Shown here in pieces: positions 20,501 to 28,430 of a DNA stretch of 64,000 nucleotides; position 1 is the stretch's first letter; each line of letters starts with the position of its first letter. The DNA comes from Saprospiraceae bacterium (GTDB lineage Bacteria; Bacteroidota; Bacteroidia; Chitinophagales; Saprospiraceae). The stretch is taken from assembly GCA_022841345.1 (NCBI GenBank), contig JALHRR010000001.1, forward strand, positions 1 to 64,000. The letters are read 5' to 3'. A model generated the notes under the pieces. That model worked only from the letters and a program-made list of their open reading frames with translations, had not been told where the DNA came from and made no database searches. The translations under genes and the position numbers were made by a program.

Positions 20501-22193
20501 TACAGTTTTGTACGTTCAGGTTGAGGTTCCCAACATCATTTCTAATATGGGTATTTCTTCTGGCTGAGTTAGAAAAAGTACATCCGGTAAAGCTGCAAGT
20601 ACCTGTTAAATTAATAAACTTAAGTCCATTTTCTTCTATATCACCTCCAGAGCCCGCATTGTTTACAGTACAATTTGTCAGGGTAAGATTCGCCACCCCA
20701 TTACCATTAATTCCTTGTTCTACAGTACCATTGATGTCTACATTGTTGAATAAATTTGTACCTGAAACGTTTTGCATATAAATTGCGGCATGGCATGCAA
20801 GATTTTGATCTTCATCACAGACACCATCTCCTCCCGCATCAGTTGTATTCGCATTATTCATCGTAATATTTCGGAGCGTAATGTTAGTTGCAGTAATTAA
20901 TTCAATACCTCTCAAAGAAATATTTGAAAATGTACCCCCACTTCCATCTGTGGTTGCTGAACCGGTGATTTCAAATGATCCTGTAGTACTTGACAACCTG
21001 ATACCATAAGTACCATTGGAAGCAGATACTGATTGTACGATAACGTCTAATACACCTGTTCCTAGATTGATGGCAATTCCTCCTGTGTTGGCGATGGTTA
21101 GCTGTCTGGCAGTAAGAGTACCGAAATTACTGCCGGATAAAGCTGTGCCACTTGTATTATTGATATTAAAACCCCGGACTTGATTAGTATTTCCAAGGAC
21201 AATCGAATTGCCTGCCTGATTGATTGTTGGATTTGTACCGCCCACAGCAGGAATAGTCGCCGGAGAAATAGGTGGATGCACGGAAAAAGTTACTCCTGTT
21301 AATGCTGCCAAACTTGCTCCCACAGCACCCTGCCCTATTAGCCTTTGGTTGGCCAGCAAAGTTGTGCTTGAAGTGTTTGTATAGGTTCCGGTATAAACAA
21401 ATATATTGTCACCCGGATCATCCATAGCAGTTGTGTTAAATGCATTCATGGTATTAAAAGGTGTGTTCAACCGGCCATCTCCCCCTGCTGCCGCAGAAGC
21501 ATTAATGAACCATATCATGCCGGATACTGTGATAGTGACTGTGGCAGTTCGTGAAAACAAACCGTCTGTACCAGTGTAAGTGAAAGTGGTTGAACCCGTA
21601 AAACCGGGAGCAGGATTAAATGTGAATGAACCATTTGTCATGAAAGTAACATCACCCTGGGTTCCGGCTGTATTAACCGCTGTTACAGTAATAACGTCTC
21701 CGTCCAGGTCAGTATCATTTGCTAAAAGACCTGTGCCCGCAGGAACACTGATGGACACATTTCCGACCGTGCTGTATGAGTCATTTCTCAGGATAGGAGA
21801 GGATTCAAGTGAGCCGGCGACCAGGGTTGTGTTGAGATCAATCATGTCAGAAAACAGGACTCCATTGGCATCCATATCGCCGGTGTTGGTGATATTTACT
21901 GTGTATCTCAGCACATCGCCCGGGCCTGCACCTGTTGGTGCATTATCTGTAAAAAGCACATAAGTTTTAGTAGCTGTAATGATAGGCGCCAAAAATGAAG
22001 GCAAATGATTGTGGCCGGGTATGTCTGCGATGGCAGGTTTTCCTATATAAATCGTTTTTGAGTCTGATGGAACATTTTGTGCTTCTGCACAAATGTCATG
22101 ACATTGATCTGCTTGAACCTGTTGATTAGGCCGGTCTGCTGTCACAAACAAAGAAAGCAGGGCTGATAGAATTGCGGTGGAGAAGTGTTGCAC
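14508..22193 (-). CDS. Giant secreted protein: DUF11, beta-helix, HYR, 13 tandem Cys-rich repeats, DUF1349-like, T9SS
   Basis: This is a 2561-aa surface or secreted protein. A signal peptide (about 1-20) is followed by a DUF11-like domain (about 65-120), a cadherin-like module (about 125-225, GLLANDTDLDGDVITV), a right-handed parallel beta-helix rich in N and T (about 230-800), a second DUF11-like part, two or three HYR domains (about 990-1180) and 13 tandem repeats of 74 residues (about 1234-2196). Each repeat follows the pattern PPVITPGTIAACYPTVAAAE...DNCPG...GTC...TDGCGN, giving four conserved cysteines. A DUF1349-like domain follows (about 2290-2455), then a type A T9SS signal (ELYPNPAQQWVMV). 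The repeats are 222 bp each at DNA level. The likely role is an extracellular adhesin or glycan-binding fibre, which is inference. It is a single gene with its own terminator. Confidence 0.88.
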   Translation of the reverse strand: MQHFSTAILSALLSLFVTADRPNQQVQADQCHDICAEAQNVPSDSKTIYIGKPAIADIPGHNHLPSFLAPIITATKTYVLFTDNAPTGAGPGDVLRYTVNITNTGDMDANGVLFSDMIDLNTTLVAGSLESSPILRNDSYSTVGNVSISVPAGTGLLANDTDLDGDVITVTAVNTAGTQGDVTFMTNGSFTFNPAPGFTGSTTFTYTGTDGLFSRTATVTITVSGMIWFINASAAAGGDGRLNTPFNTMNAFNTTAMDDPGDNIFVYTGTYTNTSSTTLLANQRLIGQGAVGASLAALTGVTFSVHPPISPATIPAVGGTNPTINQAGNSIVLGNTNQVRGFNINNTSGTALSGSNFGTLTARQLTIANTGGIAINLGTGVLDVIVQSVSASNGTYGIRLSSTTGSFEITGSATTDGSGGTFSNISLRGIELITATNITLRNITMNNANTTDAGGDGVCDEDQNLACHAAIYMQNVSGTNLFNNVDINGTVEQGINGNGVANLTLTNCTVNNAGSGGDIEENGLKFINLTGTCSFTGCTFSNSARRNTHIRNDVGNLNLNVQNCSFSNTAYDVARFDCFEMRTLSNSSATVTLNNSSFHRAGSKAIQCLAEGNSTFDLNITNSSIQNFGNPMAGVEVGSVGTSTMNYNINNNTAIEAQGEVAVLASTQNTSVINGRVNNNASITHNSPGATNFSNIRILQEGNGTSRVEVKNNPVISSTNLEIPVILVSRLGTNSSSRLDLTLDNNDISDVNAAGLEGVELRVGSSTSGTQTNTICGNIINNSITLSPGVSRAFRARIIDPTGFMNLHGTGPVGLAWWTGLGNTAPPNGNIVGSATAPAAITFGNTCNAPAHATPLAGGMIDALAIDEAGVTPEQAIFNPEVATDDENTDFGIEEPEIAFSMMAGETVIVGAPTGFNLPPAKDITIQFDVTVNDPFPLGVCSVSNQGTVSGGNFTSVLTDDPGVAGPANPTVTALQIAPTITSCPGNINTDTDPDACTASETFAAIAVGCPSPTLTYRIGMTVITSPHVFPIGTTTVDVTASNGNLPNATCSFTVTVTDNQIPTVTCPGGPFSRGTNLGNCSYTVQGTEFNPSFSDNCPGATLSNDFNGAASLAGAVLPIGSTQILWTVTDANNNTNTCAIIVEVNDDDLPTINCPAPASTPCDINDFPPYADLTAFTAAGGSVSDNCGINNGSFTYLGETVLVNVYTRTYQISDVNGNMASCTHTVTVNDLTPPVITPGTVAACYPTVAALETAAIANTTAMDNCPGALAFTASTAGTCTAIVTVTVTDLAGNSSTTTYESRVDNTPPVITPGTINSCYNSVGLAEAAAVAATSAMDNCPGTITYAASTSGTCTAIITVSATDICGNFSTTTYSTVIDDSDPEITGTGTIAACYPTAALAEAAAIAATTATDNCPGSLIYTASTAGDCTAIITVTVTDGCSRTDQTTYSTRIDNTAPVITTGTIAACYPTVAAAEAAALAATSAMDNCSGPVTYGVSTAGDCSAIVTVTATDGCGNQSSTTYNTRIDNTPPDVTPGTIASCYPTVAAAEAAALAATTATDNCPGTLTETASTVGTCAAIITVTTTDGCGNSSSVTYNTIIDNTPPVLTPGMISACYPSVAAAEAAAIAATTASDNCLGSVTLTASTTGDCSAIVTVTGTDFCGNSATTTYNTRIDNTAPTVTQGTIAACYPTVAAAEAAALTATTATDNCPGVLNETVSTTGTCDAVITVTTTDECGNSASVIYNTRIDNAGPIVVKGSIASCYPTVAAAEAAAIAATGASDDCPSSLTFTATTTGTCAAVITVTVTDGCGNSAFTTYDTRIDNTPPTVTSGGIAACYPTVAAAEAAALAATSATDNCPGTLTETASTAGSCSAVITVTTTDGCGNSASVTYNTRIDNTPPVITTGTIASCYPSVALAEAAAISATSATDNCPGTINYFAITSGDCSAVITVTATDGCGNSSTTTYNTRIDNTAPVITTGTIESCYLTQAAAEAAALAATTATDNCPGTISFSVTTSGDCSALITVTATDFCGNSSSTSYNTRIDNTPPVVTAGTIAACYNNVSAAEAAAIAATTATDNCPGVLTETASTVGSCQAVITVTVTDECGNSSSVNYNTRVDSVGPTIIPGTIAGCYPNQAAAEAAALAATTAEDDCPSSLTFSVSTTGVCDAQVVVTVTDGCSNSSSYTYFTRIDNTPPVAVCKTGTVFVNISGPYQLLPSDVFDAGASSDNCPGPLTVLSITPATVDCDVLDQTIPVQVIVRDSCGYRDTCIAMITVDEDNSIPAPWTNTSIGGAPGGAQAIPCLAEGTFEVSSTGFPTPTADKQNYLHQTICGDGSITVHVSNIIGGGLAGVEFRETLLPGSKRASLKTQLTNILRRQVRLVTNGAMQQVLLNKPNPPSWLRMTRVGNVFTGFTSVNGVDWDFAFTATISMANCITVGMLSESINNSVNNQAWFDNVTVVGTNSIPRPFKGDIPEDMEDELLVELYPNPAQQWVMVATPEVSDSKILTVTAFNALGNVMDQQRLAGGHTSLDITNWLPGVYWIKVELDGKSVTKKLIKMH
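15605..18494 (-). repeat. Thirteen in-gene tandem repeats of 222 bp
   Basis: These encode thirteen 74-residue units of the 2561-aa protein. Units are alike in Cys positions and in the AAAEAAA(L/I)AATTATDNCPG core. They differ at many codons, so the array is old or diversified rather than freshly amplified. Confidence 0.9.
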
Positions 22194-22302
22194 AATAATA
22201 AGATTGTCAGGGTTATGAATTGATTACTGAGACAGAAAACAAAGATATCCAATGAAATAAATATTCAGTAGAAAATTTCTTACAAAATAATATAATTATT
22301 AA

Positions 22303-22332
22303 TTGCCCAAATGATTACAATATGTATATTTG
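22303..22332 (+). promoter_or_regulatory. Promoter of the tail-collar operon
   Basis: TTG (22303-22305), a 19-base spacer, then TATATTTG (22325-22332). This is a full match to the Bacteroidota consensus, about 55 bases before the first start codon. Confidence 0.7.
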
Positions 22333-22387
22333 CTTTGCTTACAAAAAATGCCTTAATTCGTTTTATAAAATGTAGCACTACCCTACC

Positions 22388-22999
22388 ATGATGCAAAGAC
22401 GGACATTTATCCACAAGGCTTCATTCGGATTTCTTTTGTTTGGTAATCCGGGATTTATATCAGGAATATCTGCAAATGCAAATACCTTCGATAATCTTGC
22501 GCACGATATTATTTCTGTGGGCGGATTTAAGCCCGTGTCAATTTTGGAATATGATCCGCAAGTTGACAGAATCATTTCAAAAGAGGCACATTCACTGATT
22601 AAGATGGGCTATACACCTGAAAATGCAGGTTATTTGATTTCTGGGGATAGAAAACAAATTCTTTCTTTGTTTTCGATTGCTGCAACCAATAAGATGCCCA
22701 TTGGGCTGGTTTTGAAAAAGTCCGGCAAAACCTGGAAACTTCTCCATTCAATTGATTTATTTGAAATACAGGCCAGATCTCAAGCTGTAAGGACTTTAAC
22801 TGATCAGCCAGATTCAGCCTTGAACTCAGAAAATATCTTAAGCATGCCTAAACTGAATAACTACTTGGGAATTCAACAAAAAGGCAGACCATACTTCAAG
22901 TGCGATACTTATGTTGAAGGCAAAACTGCCAAAACTTCCGCTTCAATTGTAGTGGATAAGCAAACCTTCTGGTCAAAAGAATTTCACACTGATTTTTAA
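22388..22999 (+). CDS. Exported protein of unknown function, first gene of tail-collar operon
   Basis: This 203-aa protein is not recognised. The N-terminus MMQRRTFIHKASFGFLLFG carries a twin-arginine followed by a hydrophobic stretch, so Tat export is plausible. The rest is a small mixed alpha/beta protein without obvious catalytic motifs, ending QTFWSKEFHTDF. It is 18 bases upstream of the first tail-collar gene and shares its promoter, so it probably works with those proteins. A start at 22391 (second ATG) is equally possible. Confidence 0.7.
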   Translation: MMQRRTFIHKASFGFLLFGNPGFISGISANANTFDNLAHDIISVGGFKPVSILEYDPQVDRIISKEAHSLIKMGYTPENAGYLISGDRKQILSLFSIAATNKMPIGLVLKKSGKTWKLLHSIDLFEIQARSQAVRTLTDQPDSALNSENILSMPKLNNYLGIQQKGRPYFKCDTYVEGKTAKTSASIVVDKQTFWSKEFHTDF

Positions 23000-23017
23000 A
23001 TTTTAAATAAACTTATC

Positions 23018-23518
23018 ATGGCAGAGCCTTTTTTAAGTGAAATTCGCATCATGTCTTTTGTTTTTGCCCCTAAAGGTTGGGCACTTTGCAATGGACAACT
23101 ACTTCCTATCAACCAAAATCAGGCCTTGTTTTCTTTGTTAGGAACTACTTTTGGCGGGGACGGCCGGGTAAATTTCGCATTACCTGATTTAAGGGGAAGA
23201 ACACCTATCCATGTGGGTAGTGGCCATACATTGGGTGAACGGGGAGGTGAACAGGCTCATACAATCAGTATAGCTGAATTGCCTCAGCACACGCATGTAG
23301 CTCGTGCAACCAGCGCTATTCAAAATAGCTTGCTGCCCACCAATAACTTTTTTGCTGCTACCACACCCTCTGAAGTCTATTCAGGCACCTTCGATGGAGC
23401 AATGTTGCCTCAGTCAATTGGAAATACAGGTGGAAGTCAGGCGCATTTAAATATGCAGCCGTTTTTAACACTGAACTTTTCTATAGCCCTTCAGGGTATA
23501 TTTCCTTCACCCACTTAA
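23018..23518 (+). CDS. Phage tail collar domain protein (MdpB-like), paralogue 1
   Basis: 166 aa. The tail collar fold is indicated by FAPKGWALCNGQLLPINQNQ, then ALFSLLGTTFGGDGRVNFALPDLRGR, then IHVGSGHTLGERGGEQAHT and ELPQHTH. These match the microcystin-dependent-protein/tail-fibre family. It is the first of three tandem paralogues (12 and 58 bases apart). No other phage structural genes are nearby, so this is probably a domesticated or contractile-injection-like surface component rather than a prophage. The partner and localisation are unknown. Confidence 0.9.
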   Translation: MAEPFLSEIRIMSFVFAPKGWALCNGQLLPINQNQALFSLLGTTFGGDGRVNFALPDLRGRTPIHVGSGHTLGERGGEQAHTISIAELPQHTHVARATSAIQNSLLPTNNFFAATTPSEVYSGTFDGAMLPQSIGNTGGSQAHLNMQPFLTLNFSIALQGIFPSPT

Positions 23519-23530
23519 ATTTAAGATTCA

Positions 23531-24040
23531 ATGGCACAACCTTATGTTGGCGAAATAAGAATGTTTGCAGGGAATTTTGCTCCTGCCGGATGGATGTTTT
23601 GTGAGGGGCAATTATTGCCTATTTCAGAAAATGAAACCCTTTTTCAACTAATTGGCACTACCTATGGTGGAGACGGTGAAAGTACATTTGCACTACCAGA
23701 TCTTAGAGGAAGAATCCCCATTCATCAGGGGAATGGATTTATATTGGCAGAAACTGGTGGGGCTGAAGAAATAACATTGACAGTTAATCAAATACCAGCT
23801 CACAGTCACCCAATGCTTGCAAATGGAACAACTAGCGGCGGAACAAGTCCTGCGGGCTCTTTTTTGGGCAGAAATCCATCCGCCGACTTTTATTCAAGCG
23901 ACACTTCCGGTGGACTTTTACAAATGAATGGAAATGTGGTCGGTCCTGTCGGAGGATCTCAGCCACATACTAACTTTCAGCCTTATCTCTGTGTTGATTT
24001 TATCATTTCTCTCTTTGGTATTTTTCCTTCACCGACTTGA
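23531..24040 (+). CDS. Phage tail collar domain protein, paralogue 2
   Basis: 169 aa, the same architecture as its neighbours: FAPAGWMFCEGQLLPISENE, then TYGGDGESTFALPDLRGRIP, then QIPAHSHPM and a glycine/serine-rich tip before the conserved C-terminal FQPYLCVDFIISLFGIFPSPT. It starts 12 bases after the previous stop, so the two are co-transcribed. The variable segment at about residues 100-145 is where the three paralogues differ most. Confidence 0.9.
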   Translation: MAQPYVGEIRMFAGNFAPAGWMFCEGQLLPISENETLFQLIGTTYGGDGESTFALPDLRGRIPIHQGNGFILAETGGAEEITLTVNQIPAHSHPMLANGTTSGGTSPAGSFLGRNPSADFYSSDTSGGLLQMNGNVVGPVGGSQPHTNFQPYLCVDFIISLFGIFPSPT

Positions 24041-24098
24041 GTTGAATTGGTAATATCATCTGTTTAACTCATTTTGTTTACTTTCTAGAATCATAATC

Positions 24099-24611
24099 AT
24101 GACAGATCCATTTGTTGCAGAAATAAGAATTTTTCCTTTCAACTTTGCACCCAAAGGTTGGGCTTGGTGTGACGGACAGTTATTGCCGCTTTCACAAAAT
24201 ACTGCTTTATTCTCACTACTAGGCACCACATACGGTGGTAATGGGCTAAGCAATTTTGCCCTTCCAGACTTGCAGGGACGAGCCCCTATGCATCCGGGCC
24301 AGGGTCCGGGATTATCTCTGCACGATTTAGGAGAAACAGGCGGGTCAGAAACAGTCAGCCTGCTGGAGTCAGAAATACCTTCACATTCTCATGGAGTTTT
24401 TGGTGTTAATGACTCCGGATTGCAATCATCTCCGGTCGGAGCAGTTATCGCGAGAGCTAACATTTTTCAAACTGTGGCGAACCCACAAGTTAACATGGCG
24501 GTGCAAATGCTTTCTCCTGCAGGTGGAGATCAACCTCATAATAATATGCAGCCATATCTGACATTCTACTTCTGTATTGCACTACAGGGCGTTTTCCCTC
24601 CGAGGACTTGA
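24099..24611 (+). CDS. Phage tail collar domain protein, paralogue 3
   Basis: 170 aa with FAPKGWAWCDGQLLPLSQNT, TYGGNGLSNFALPDLQGRAP and EIPSHSHGVFG, ending FCIALQGVFPPRT. It is the third of the tandem set. A 58-base gap separates it from paralogue 2, and the acetyltransferase ATG follows 4 bases after its stop. Confidence 0.9.
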   Translation: MTDPFVAEIRIFPFNFAPKGWAWCDGQLLPLSQNTALFSLLGTTYGGNGLSNFALPDLQGRAPMHPGQGPGLSLHDLGETGGSETVSLLESEIPSHSHGVFGVNDSGLQSSPVGAVIARANIFQTVANPQVNMAVQMLSPAGGDQPHNNMQPYLTFYFCIALQGVFPPRT

Positions 24612-24615
24612 TGAA

Positions 24616-25131
24616 ATGATTGTTTCTATTTTATTTGCAACGCACAGAAATATTACCATCAAATCAATTCCTGAATTTACTCAGGAATATTTAATGATAT
24701 TGTCTGAAATCTATGCTTCCACAAGGATGCAGGAATTAATGCAAACAGGCTGGACGGATGAACAGAAAAAACTATTCACTGATCATCAGTTCCAGGCGCA
24801 ACACGATTATTATCAAAAGGTATATCCGGATGCATCTTATAATGTCATCATACAGGGAGATAAAGTAATCGGGCGTCTCTACGTCAACTTGTACCATCCT
24901 TCCGATATCAGAATTATAGATATTGCACTGTTACCTGATTACAGAAATCAATCAATAGGATCATCTATTTTAAAAGACTTGCAACAGCATTGCAGATCGG
25001 TTGGGAAAGTATTAAGCATTCATGTTGAGCAATTCAATCCAGCCAAATCCCTATATGAGCGATTGGGGTTTATTCACGCAGAAACTTATGATCAGGTTTA
25101 TATCCTGATGAAATGGTACCCTGAAAATTAA
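24616..25131 (+). CDS. GNAT-family N-acetyltransferase
   Basis: The 171-aa product has a GNAT core: RLYVNLYHPSDIRIIDIALL, then the acetyl-CoA loop PDYRNQSIGSSILKDL (Q/RxxGxG/S-like) and the C-terminal NPAKSLYERLGF strand-helix. The frame opens at 24577, but ATG 24616 (MIVSILFATHRN) is chosen because the earlier codons overlap the tail-collar gene. The substrate is unknown. Its place between tail-collar genes and a DUF6916-like gene suggests it belongs to the same functional unit. Confidence 0.9.
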   Translation: MIVSILFATHRNITIKSIPEFTQEYLMILSEIYASTRMQELMQTGWTDEQKKLFTDHQFQAQHDYYQKVYPDASYNVIIQGDKVIGRLYVNLYHPSDIRIIDIALLPDYRNQSIGSSILKDLQQHCRSVGKVLSIHVEQFNPAKSLYERLGFIHAETYDQVYILMKWYPEN

Positions 25132-25138
25132 ATAAGTT

Positions 25139-25456
25139 ATGGAACAAACCGATATAATTACTCAATTACAAGCTTCAGATTTTACTATTGATCCTGAACA
25201 AAAATGGCAAATTATAGTGCATGAGACTATTGCACCCATTGAAGCGAGACTAACAAAAGTCATGAACCACATTCCCAGAGAAGGAAATTTCAGAGATGGA
25301 TTTTCTTTGACATTTGTTACAGACCTGAAAGACAAATATTACTTACAGGGAAATTATCAGCTTATACATCCTCAAAAAGGAGCTTTACTTCTTTTTATGG
25401 TACCAATTGGTCCTGATAAAGAAGGATTCATTCAATATGAAATCATTTTTACCTGA
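25139..25456 (+). CDS. DUF6916-like small protein
   Basis: 105 aa. The pattern REGNFRDGFSLTFVTD, then LQGNYQLIHPQKGALLLFMV, then PIGPDKEGFIQYEIIFT resembles the DUF6916 family often found beside tail-collar genes. No catalytic motif is visible. It is the last gene of the operon, 7 bases after the acetyltransferase, and ends 2 bases before the convergent GH5 gene stop. Confidence 0.75.
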   Translation: MEQTDIITQLQASDFTIDPEQKWQIIVHETIAPIEARLTKVMNHIPREGNFRDGFSLTFVTDLKDKYYLQGNYQLIHPQKGALLLFMVPIGPDKEGFIQYEIIFT

Positions 25457-25458
25457 TG

Positions 25459-27513
25459 TCAGAGAATAATGAATCCTGCATTCCTTACCACGCCATTATT
25501 TTGAATCATCCTCACGTAATATTGCCCGGAAATTAAGCCAGTTAAAGGTATCTCCTGATTCATTTCAGCAATTTCTTTTCCAGTAAAATGTCTGATTATC
25601 TGACCCAGTGAATTCAGAATAATGATTTCTTCAAACCTGCTATCTTTGTATTCTGAATTTCCCCCATTGATGATGATATAATCCTTTGCAGGATTAGGAA
25701 AGACTTTTACTTTACCTTTTTCTTCACAACGTACTGACTGAATACCGGAATAATAAATCTCCAGATTGCCCGGGGTGACTTTCAGACGGTAATAAGACAG
25801 TGGAACACCTGCCTCAATGGGAATTTCCAGCTCCATCTTTCCATTATCTGCCAGCATATGACGAATCGTTTTCCATGAGTATGCATCTAAACTGCTTTGT
25901 ATCTCAACATGCGCGTGAAGCTCATCCAATTGCCACTTCAACCTGACCAGATCTTTGGTACAATCAATACTACTTCCAAATTCTATAATCGACAGGGGCG
26001 AAAAATTTAAATGCATCGCTTCTTCAAAACACGGGATTACTGATGATGGGACCAGATTATTGGGATCTGCAAACCCGAAACCATCATTGACTGAGAAAAC
26101 ATCCCAATAGGCAAAAGGCATATCATACAAATCAATCTGATCCATAATTGCTTCTACATAATTACACCTGCTCTGCAAGGCTGCACTATTGGCGACTCCA
26201 AATTCCCCCATCCAGACAGGCACATCGTATAACTCTGACCAGGCATTGACAGTAGAGAAAAGTGCAGCAATATTTGCCATATCATTACCTTGTGGAAAAG
26301 ACACAGGAGGAAAAAAGGGGGGACTCGTCCATGACATTCCCTGATGTGTGAAGAAATATGGCTCATATGAATGAAAGGTGTATATGATATTGTTATCATC
26401 ATATGGATCAGATGCTGCCAGGGCTGCTCCGCTATTGTAAGAATTGGCACCCACAACAATGGTGTGATTCGGCACGTATAATCGAATAGTATCTATAATT
26501 GCCTGCTGGACATAATGAAGATTGTTTTTTGAAATGGCATGCGGCTCATTCAGGATCTCAAATAAAGTACTTGCAGCAGGCAAATGACCATAACGCTGGA
26601 CAATCTGTCTCCAGACAGCACATAACCTGGGAGTTTCCTGCAAGTAATTGGCATCATTCAACTCATAGCCGTGATGATTGTCAATACTTAAAATAAGCCC
26701 GTAATCCTGTGCCCACAAAATGCAGGAGTCAATCAATCTAAAGGCTTCATGGTCTACATTCAGAGTGTAAGGGGGTGCCGTATCCGCCATTCGCTCGAAT
26801 GTTACCGGCATACGCATAGTCTTGATACCACCTGATGCCAGAAAAGCAATATGTTCACGACGAAATTTATTCACCTCCGGGTAGGCATTAAATGGAATTA
26901 ACCAGTATGCTTCGAGCCAGTTATTGAGATTGAATCCCTGAGACATTGCTGCCGCCATGGGCCAGGCTATAGACGGAGGAGGAGGGGCAATATTGACTAA
27001 CTCTATCGCATCAAAATATAATGTTCCGCTTCCCGAGGCATTATTGCTGACCACACTGATATCAATTTCAGTGATCTCTGACAATGAAATAGTGGTTCCG
27101 GCAGTCAAAACAATAATTGGAATATCTATTACTGTATAATTCTGTGCCGTGCCCCCCACATCATATAATGCACCAAAATCGTTGCCGGACCTCAGTTGTA
27201 TTCTGAACGTATGCTGAGCTGATACTCCCCGATAAACCAGGCGCAGGTGTGTGAATCCTGTAAAATCAACAGGAGCAGTTGTACCCCAATTGTCCATATT
27301 CAGACCTAATCCTGACCAGTGATCTGTAAAATTGTAGGTAAATCTGTAATGTTGCCCGCCTTCATAGGGATTTTCAGTTGTGATTTCTGAAAGTACTCCC
27401 TGCTCATCCCAGAAGCCGGTAATGAGGGAGGTACCAGATTTATATATCGGGTTCCCGGATGCTAAATAGGAAAAGAATGTTAGCAGGCATATTATGTAAA
27501 TGAGGTATTTCAT
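25459..27513 (-). CDS. Secreted GH5-family glycoside hydrolase with N-terminal CBM-like domain and T9SS signal
   Basis: This 684-aa enzyme probably acts on a beta-1,4-glucan or mannan. ATG 27513 gives a proper signal peptide (MKYLIYIICLLTFFSYLASG); the frame upstream to 27591 does not. Residues about 25-175 look like a galactose-binding/CBM11-type jelly roll. The catalytic (beta/alpha)8 domain (about 185-520) has the acid/base in ILNEPH (Glu323) and the nucleophile in VWMGEFGV (Glu437), plus MRMPVTFERM and NHHGYEL. The C-terminus is a beta-sandwich and a type A T9SS signal (VFPNPAKDYIIING). The exact substrate cannot be read from sequence. It is convergent with the tail-collar operon. Confidence 0.9.
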   Translation of the reverse strand: MKYLIYIICLLTFFSYLASGNPIYKSGTSLITGFWDEQGVLSEITTENPYEGGQHYRFTYNFTDHWSGLGLNMDNWGTTAPVDFTGFTHLRLVYRGVSAQHTFRIQLRSGNDFGALYDVGGTAQNYTVIDIPIIVLTAGTTISLSEITEIDISVVSNNASGSGTLYFDAIELVNIAPPPPSIAWPMAAAMSQGFNLNNWLEAYWLIPFNAYPEVNKFRREHIAFLASGGIKTMRMPVTFERMADTAPPYTLNVDHEAFRLIDSCILWAQDYGLILSIDNHHGYELNDANYLQETPRLCAVWRQIVQRYGHLPAASTLFEILNEPHAISKNNLHYVQQAIIDTIRLYVPNHTIVVGANSYNSGAALAASDPYDDNNIIYTFHSYEPYFFTHQGMSWTSPPFFPPVSFPQGNDMANIAALFSTVNAWSELYDVPVWMGEFGVANSAALQSRCNYVEAIMDQIDLYDMPFAYWDVFSVNDGFGFADPNNLVPSSVIPCFEEAMHLNFSPLSIIEFGSSIDCTKDLVRLKWQLDELHAHVEIQSSLDAYSWKTIRHMLADNGKMELEIPIEAGVPLSYYRLKVTPGNLEIYYSGIQSVRCEEKGKVKVFPNPAKDYIIINGGNSEYKDSRFEEIIILNSLGQIIRHFTGKEIAEMNQEIPLTGLISGQYYVRMIQNNGVVRNAGFIIL

Positions 27514-27926
27514 AAAATGAAAAGTTTTAAGGTTGAGCGGGATAGCTATTAAGACCTGAATGGCCGGCATTCTGTTGGTAAGATATTGCATTTTTAATCG
27601 TAATAATTTTGTTTGAATAAAATTGGACAGGAAGTTGGTAAAATCATATCAGAGAAATGGGGGATGAGAAGATACAAATGAATGTACATTTTATTAAATG
27701 TTTGTTAATTGATATGGTTCGGGAACCTGTATTTGTTAAGAAACTCCAGCCTGCGATGAGATAGGCTGCGCTAGTGGAATGCTCGTTGCTAGTTGAACAG
27801 CCAGAGTGGAGGCAGGCTGCGCCTTCGGGATACGAGTAGAGATCGTGTGTGTCGCTGCGCGCCGTGTGTGCTGATATTTAAGGTCTGAACGCCAGCTTAT
27901 TTGGTATCATTCTGGTTTCTACGTAG

Positions 27927-27998
27927 CCGAACATCTTCACTCAGCGGAGCTCGTTTGATGTTCGGTTCGCTCCGGCACAATGTACATTTAGTACAATG
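27927..27998 (+). repeat. Family C double hairpin, copy 1
   Basis: CCGAACATC (27927-27935) pairs with GATGTTCGG (27957-27965). Next, ACAATGTAC pairs, with one mismatch, with GTACAATGT across an ATTTA loop. The linker GGTTCGCT between the hairpins is shared with copies at 28193, 49427 and 50991. Confidence 0.75.
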
Positions 27999-28192
27999 TT
28001 TAGTCGCTCATGACGCGGGATGTGGTTCGACATGCTCACGGGCTTCGACATATCCAAAATCATACTAAAAAGCTGGTCTGAAAACAGCCAGCTATTGGCT
28101 TTAGGCGAACAGCCGTGATGTATACACTATACTCGGTGTGTCATTGAGATCATTGGACGTTAATTGTTCCTATTATTAGGAGCTTGTCGTAG

Positions 28193-28264
28193 CCGAGTAG
28201 TTGCGCTCGGCGGGGCTCACTTACTACTCGGTTCGCTTCCTTGAAAAGTACATTTAGTACTTTT
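28193..28264 (+). repeat. Family C double hairpin, copy 2 with different stems
   Basis: It keeps the family loop and linker sequence (GGGCTC, GGTTCGCT, ATTTA), but both stems are different. CCGAGTAGT (28193-28201) pairs with ACTACTCGG (28223-28231), and AAAAGTAC (28244-28251) pairs with GTACTTTT (28257-28264). Both are perfect, a compensatory exchange relative to copies 1 and 3. Confidence 0.75.
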
Positions 28265-28430
28265 CGTCCCTCATCCCGTGAACGAAGTGAACCACATCCC
28301 GCGCGGCCGCAGGCCGCAAGCTCACACGAGCCGGGCGTAGCCCGAGCTCACACACCGTGACAGGAGTTACCTTCTAACGCGCCTTAGGCGCGCTACTCCT
28401 CTCTCTACGTGCTTTTCTCTTATTACAAGG

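Larger units (their letters stand above)
27760..28430 (-). repeat. Composite hairpin element K1 (families A, C, I), inverted orientation
   Basis: Read on the minus strand this stretch has the elements of K2 (36.15-36.6 kb), K3 (49.3-49.9 kb) and K4 (50.85-51.3 kb): the GCGCGCC/GGCGCGTTA hairpin, the GTGTGTGAGCTCGGG linker, GCGGCC/GGCCGC (28303-28317), GGGATGTGGTTC...TTCACGGGATG, and the GATCTCTACTCGTATCCCGAAGG tail, with insertions between them. Two family C double hairpins are embedded on the plus strand (27927-28000 and 28193-28264). AACAGCC marks occur at about 27793, 28082 and 28107. No protein-coding capacity is evident. Confidence 0.65.

Noticed and set aside
23018-24611. Prophage
   Set aside because: Only tail-collar domain proteins are present; no capsid, portal, terminase, integrase or lysis genes in the flanks.
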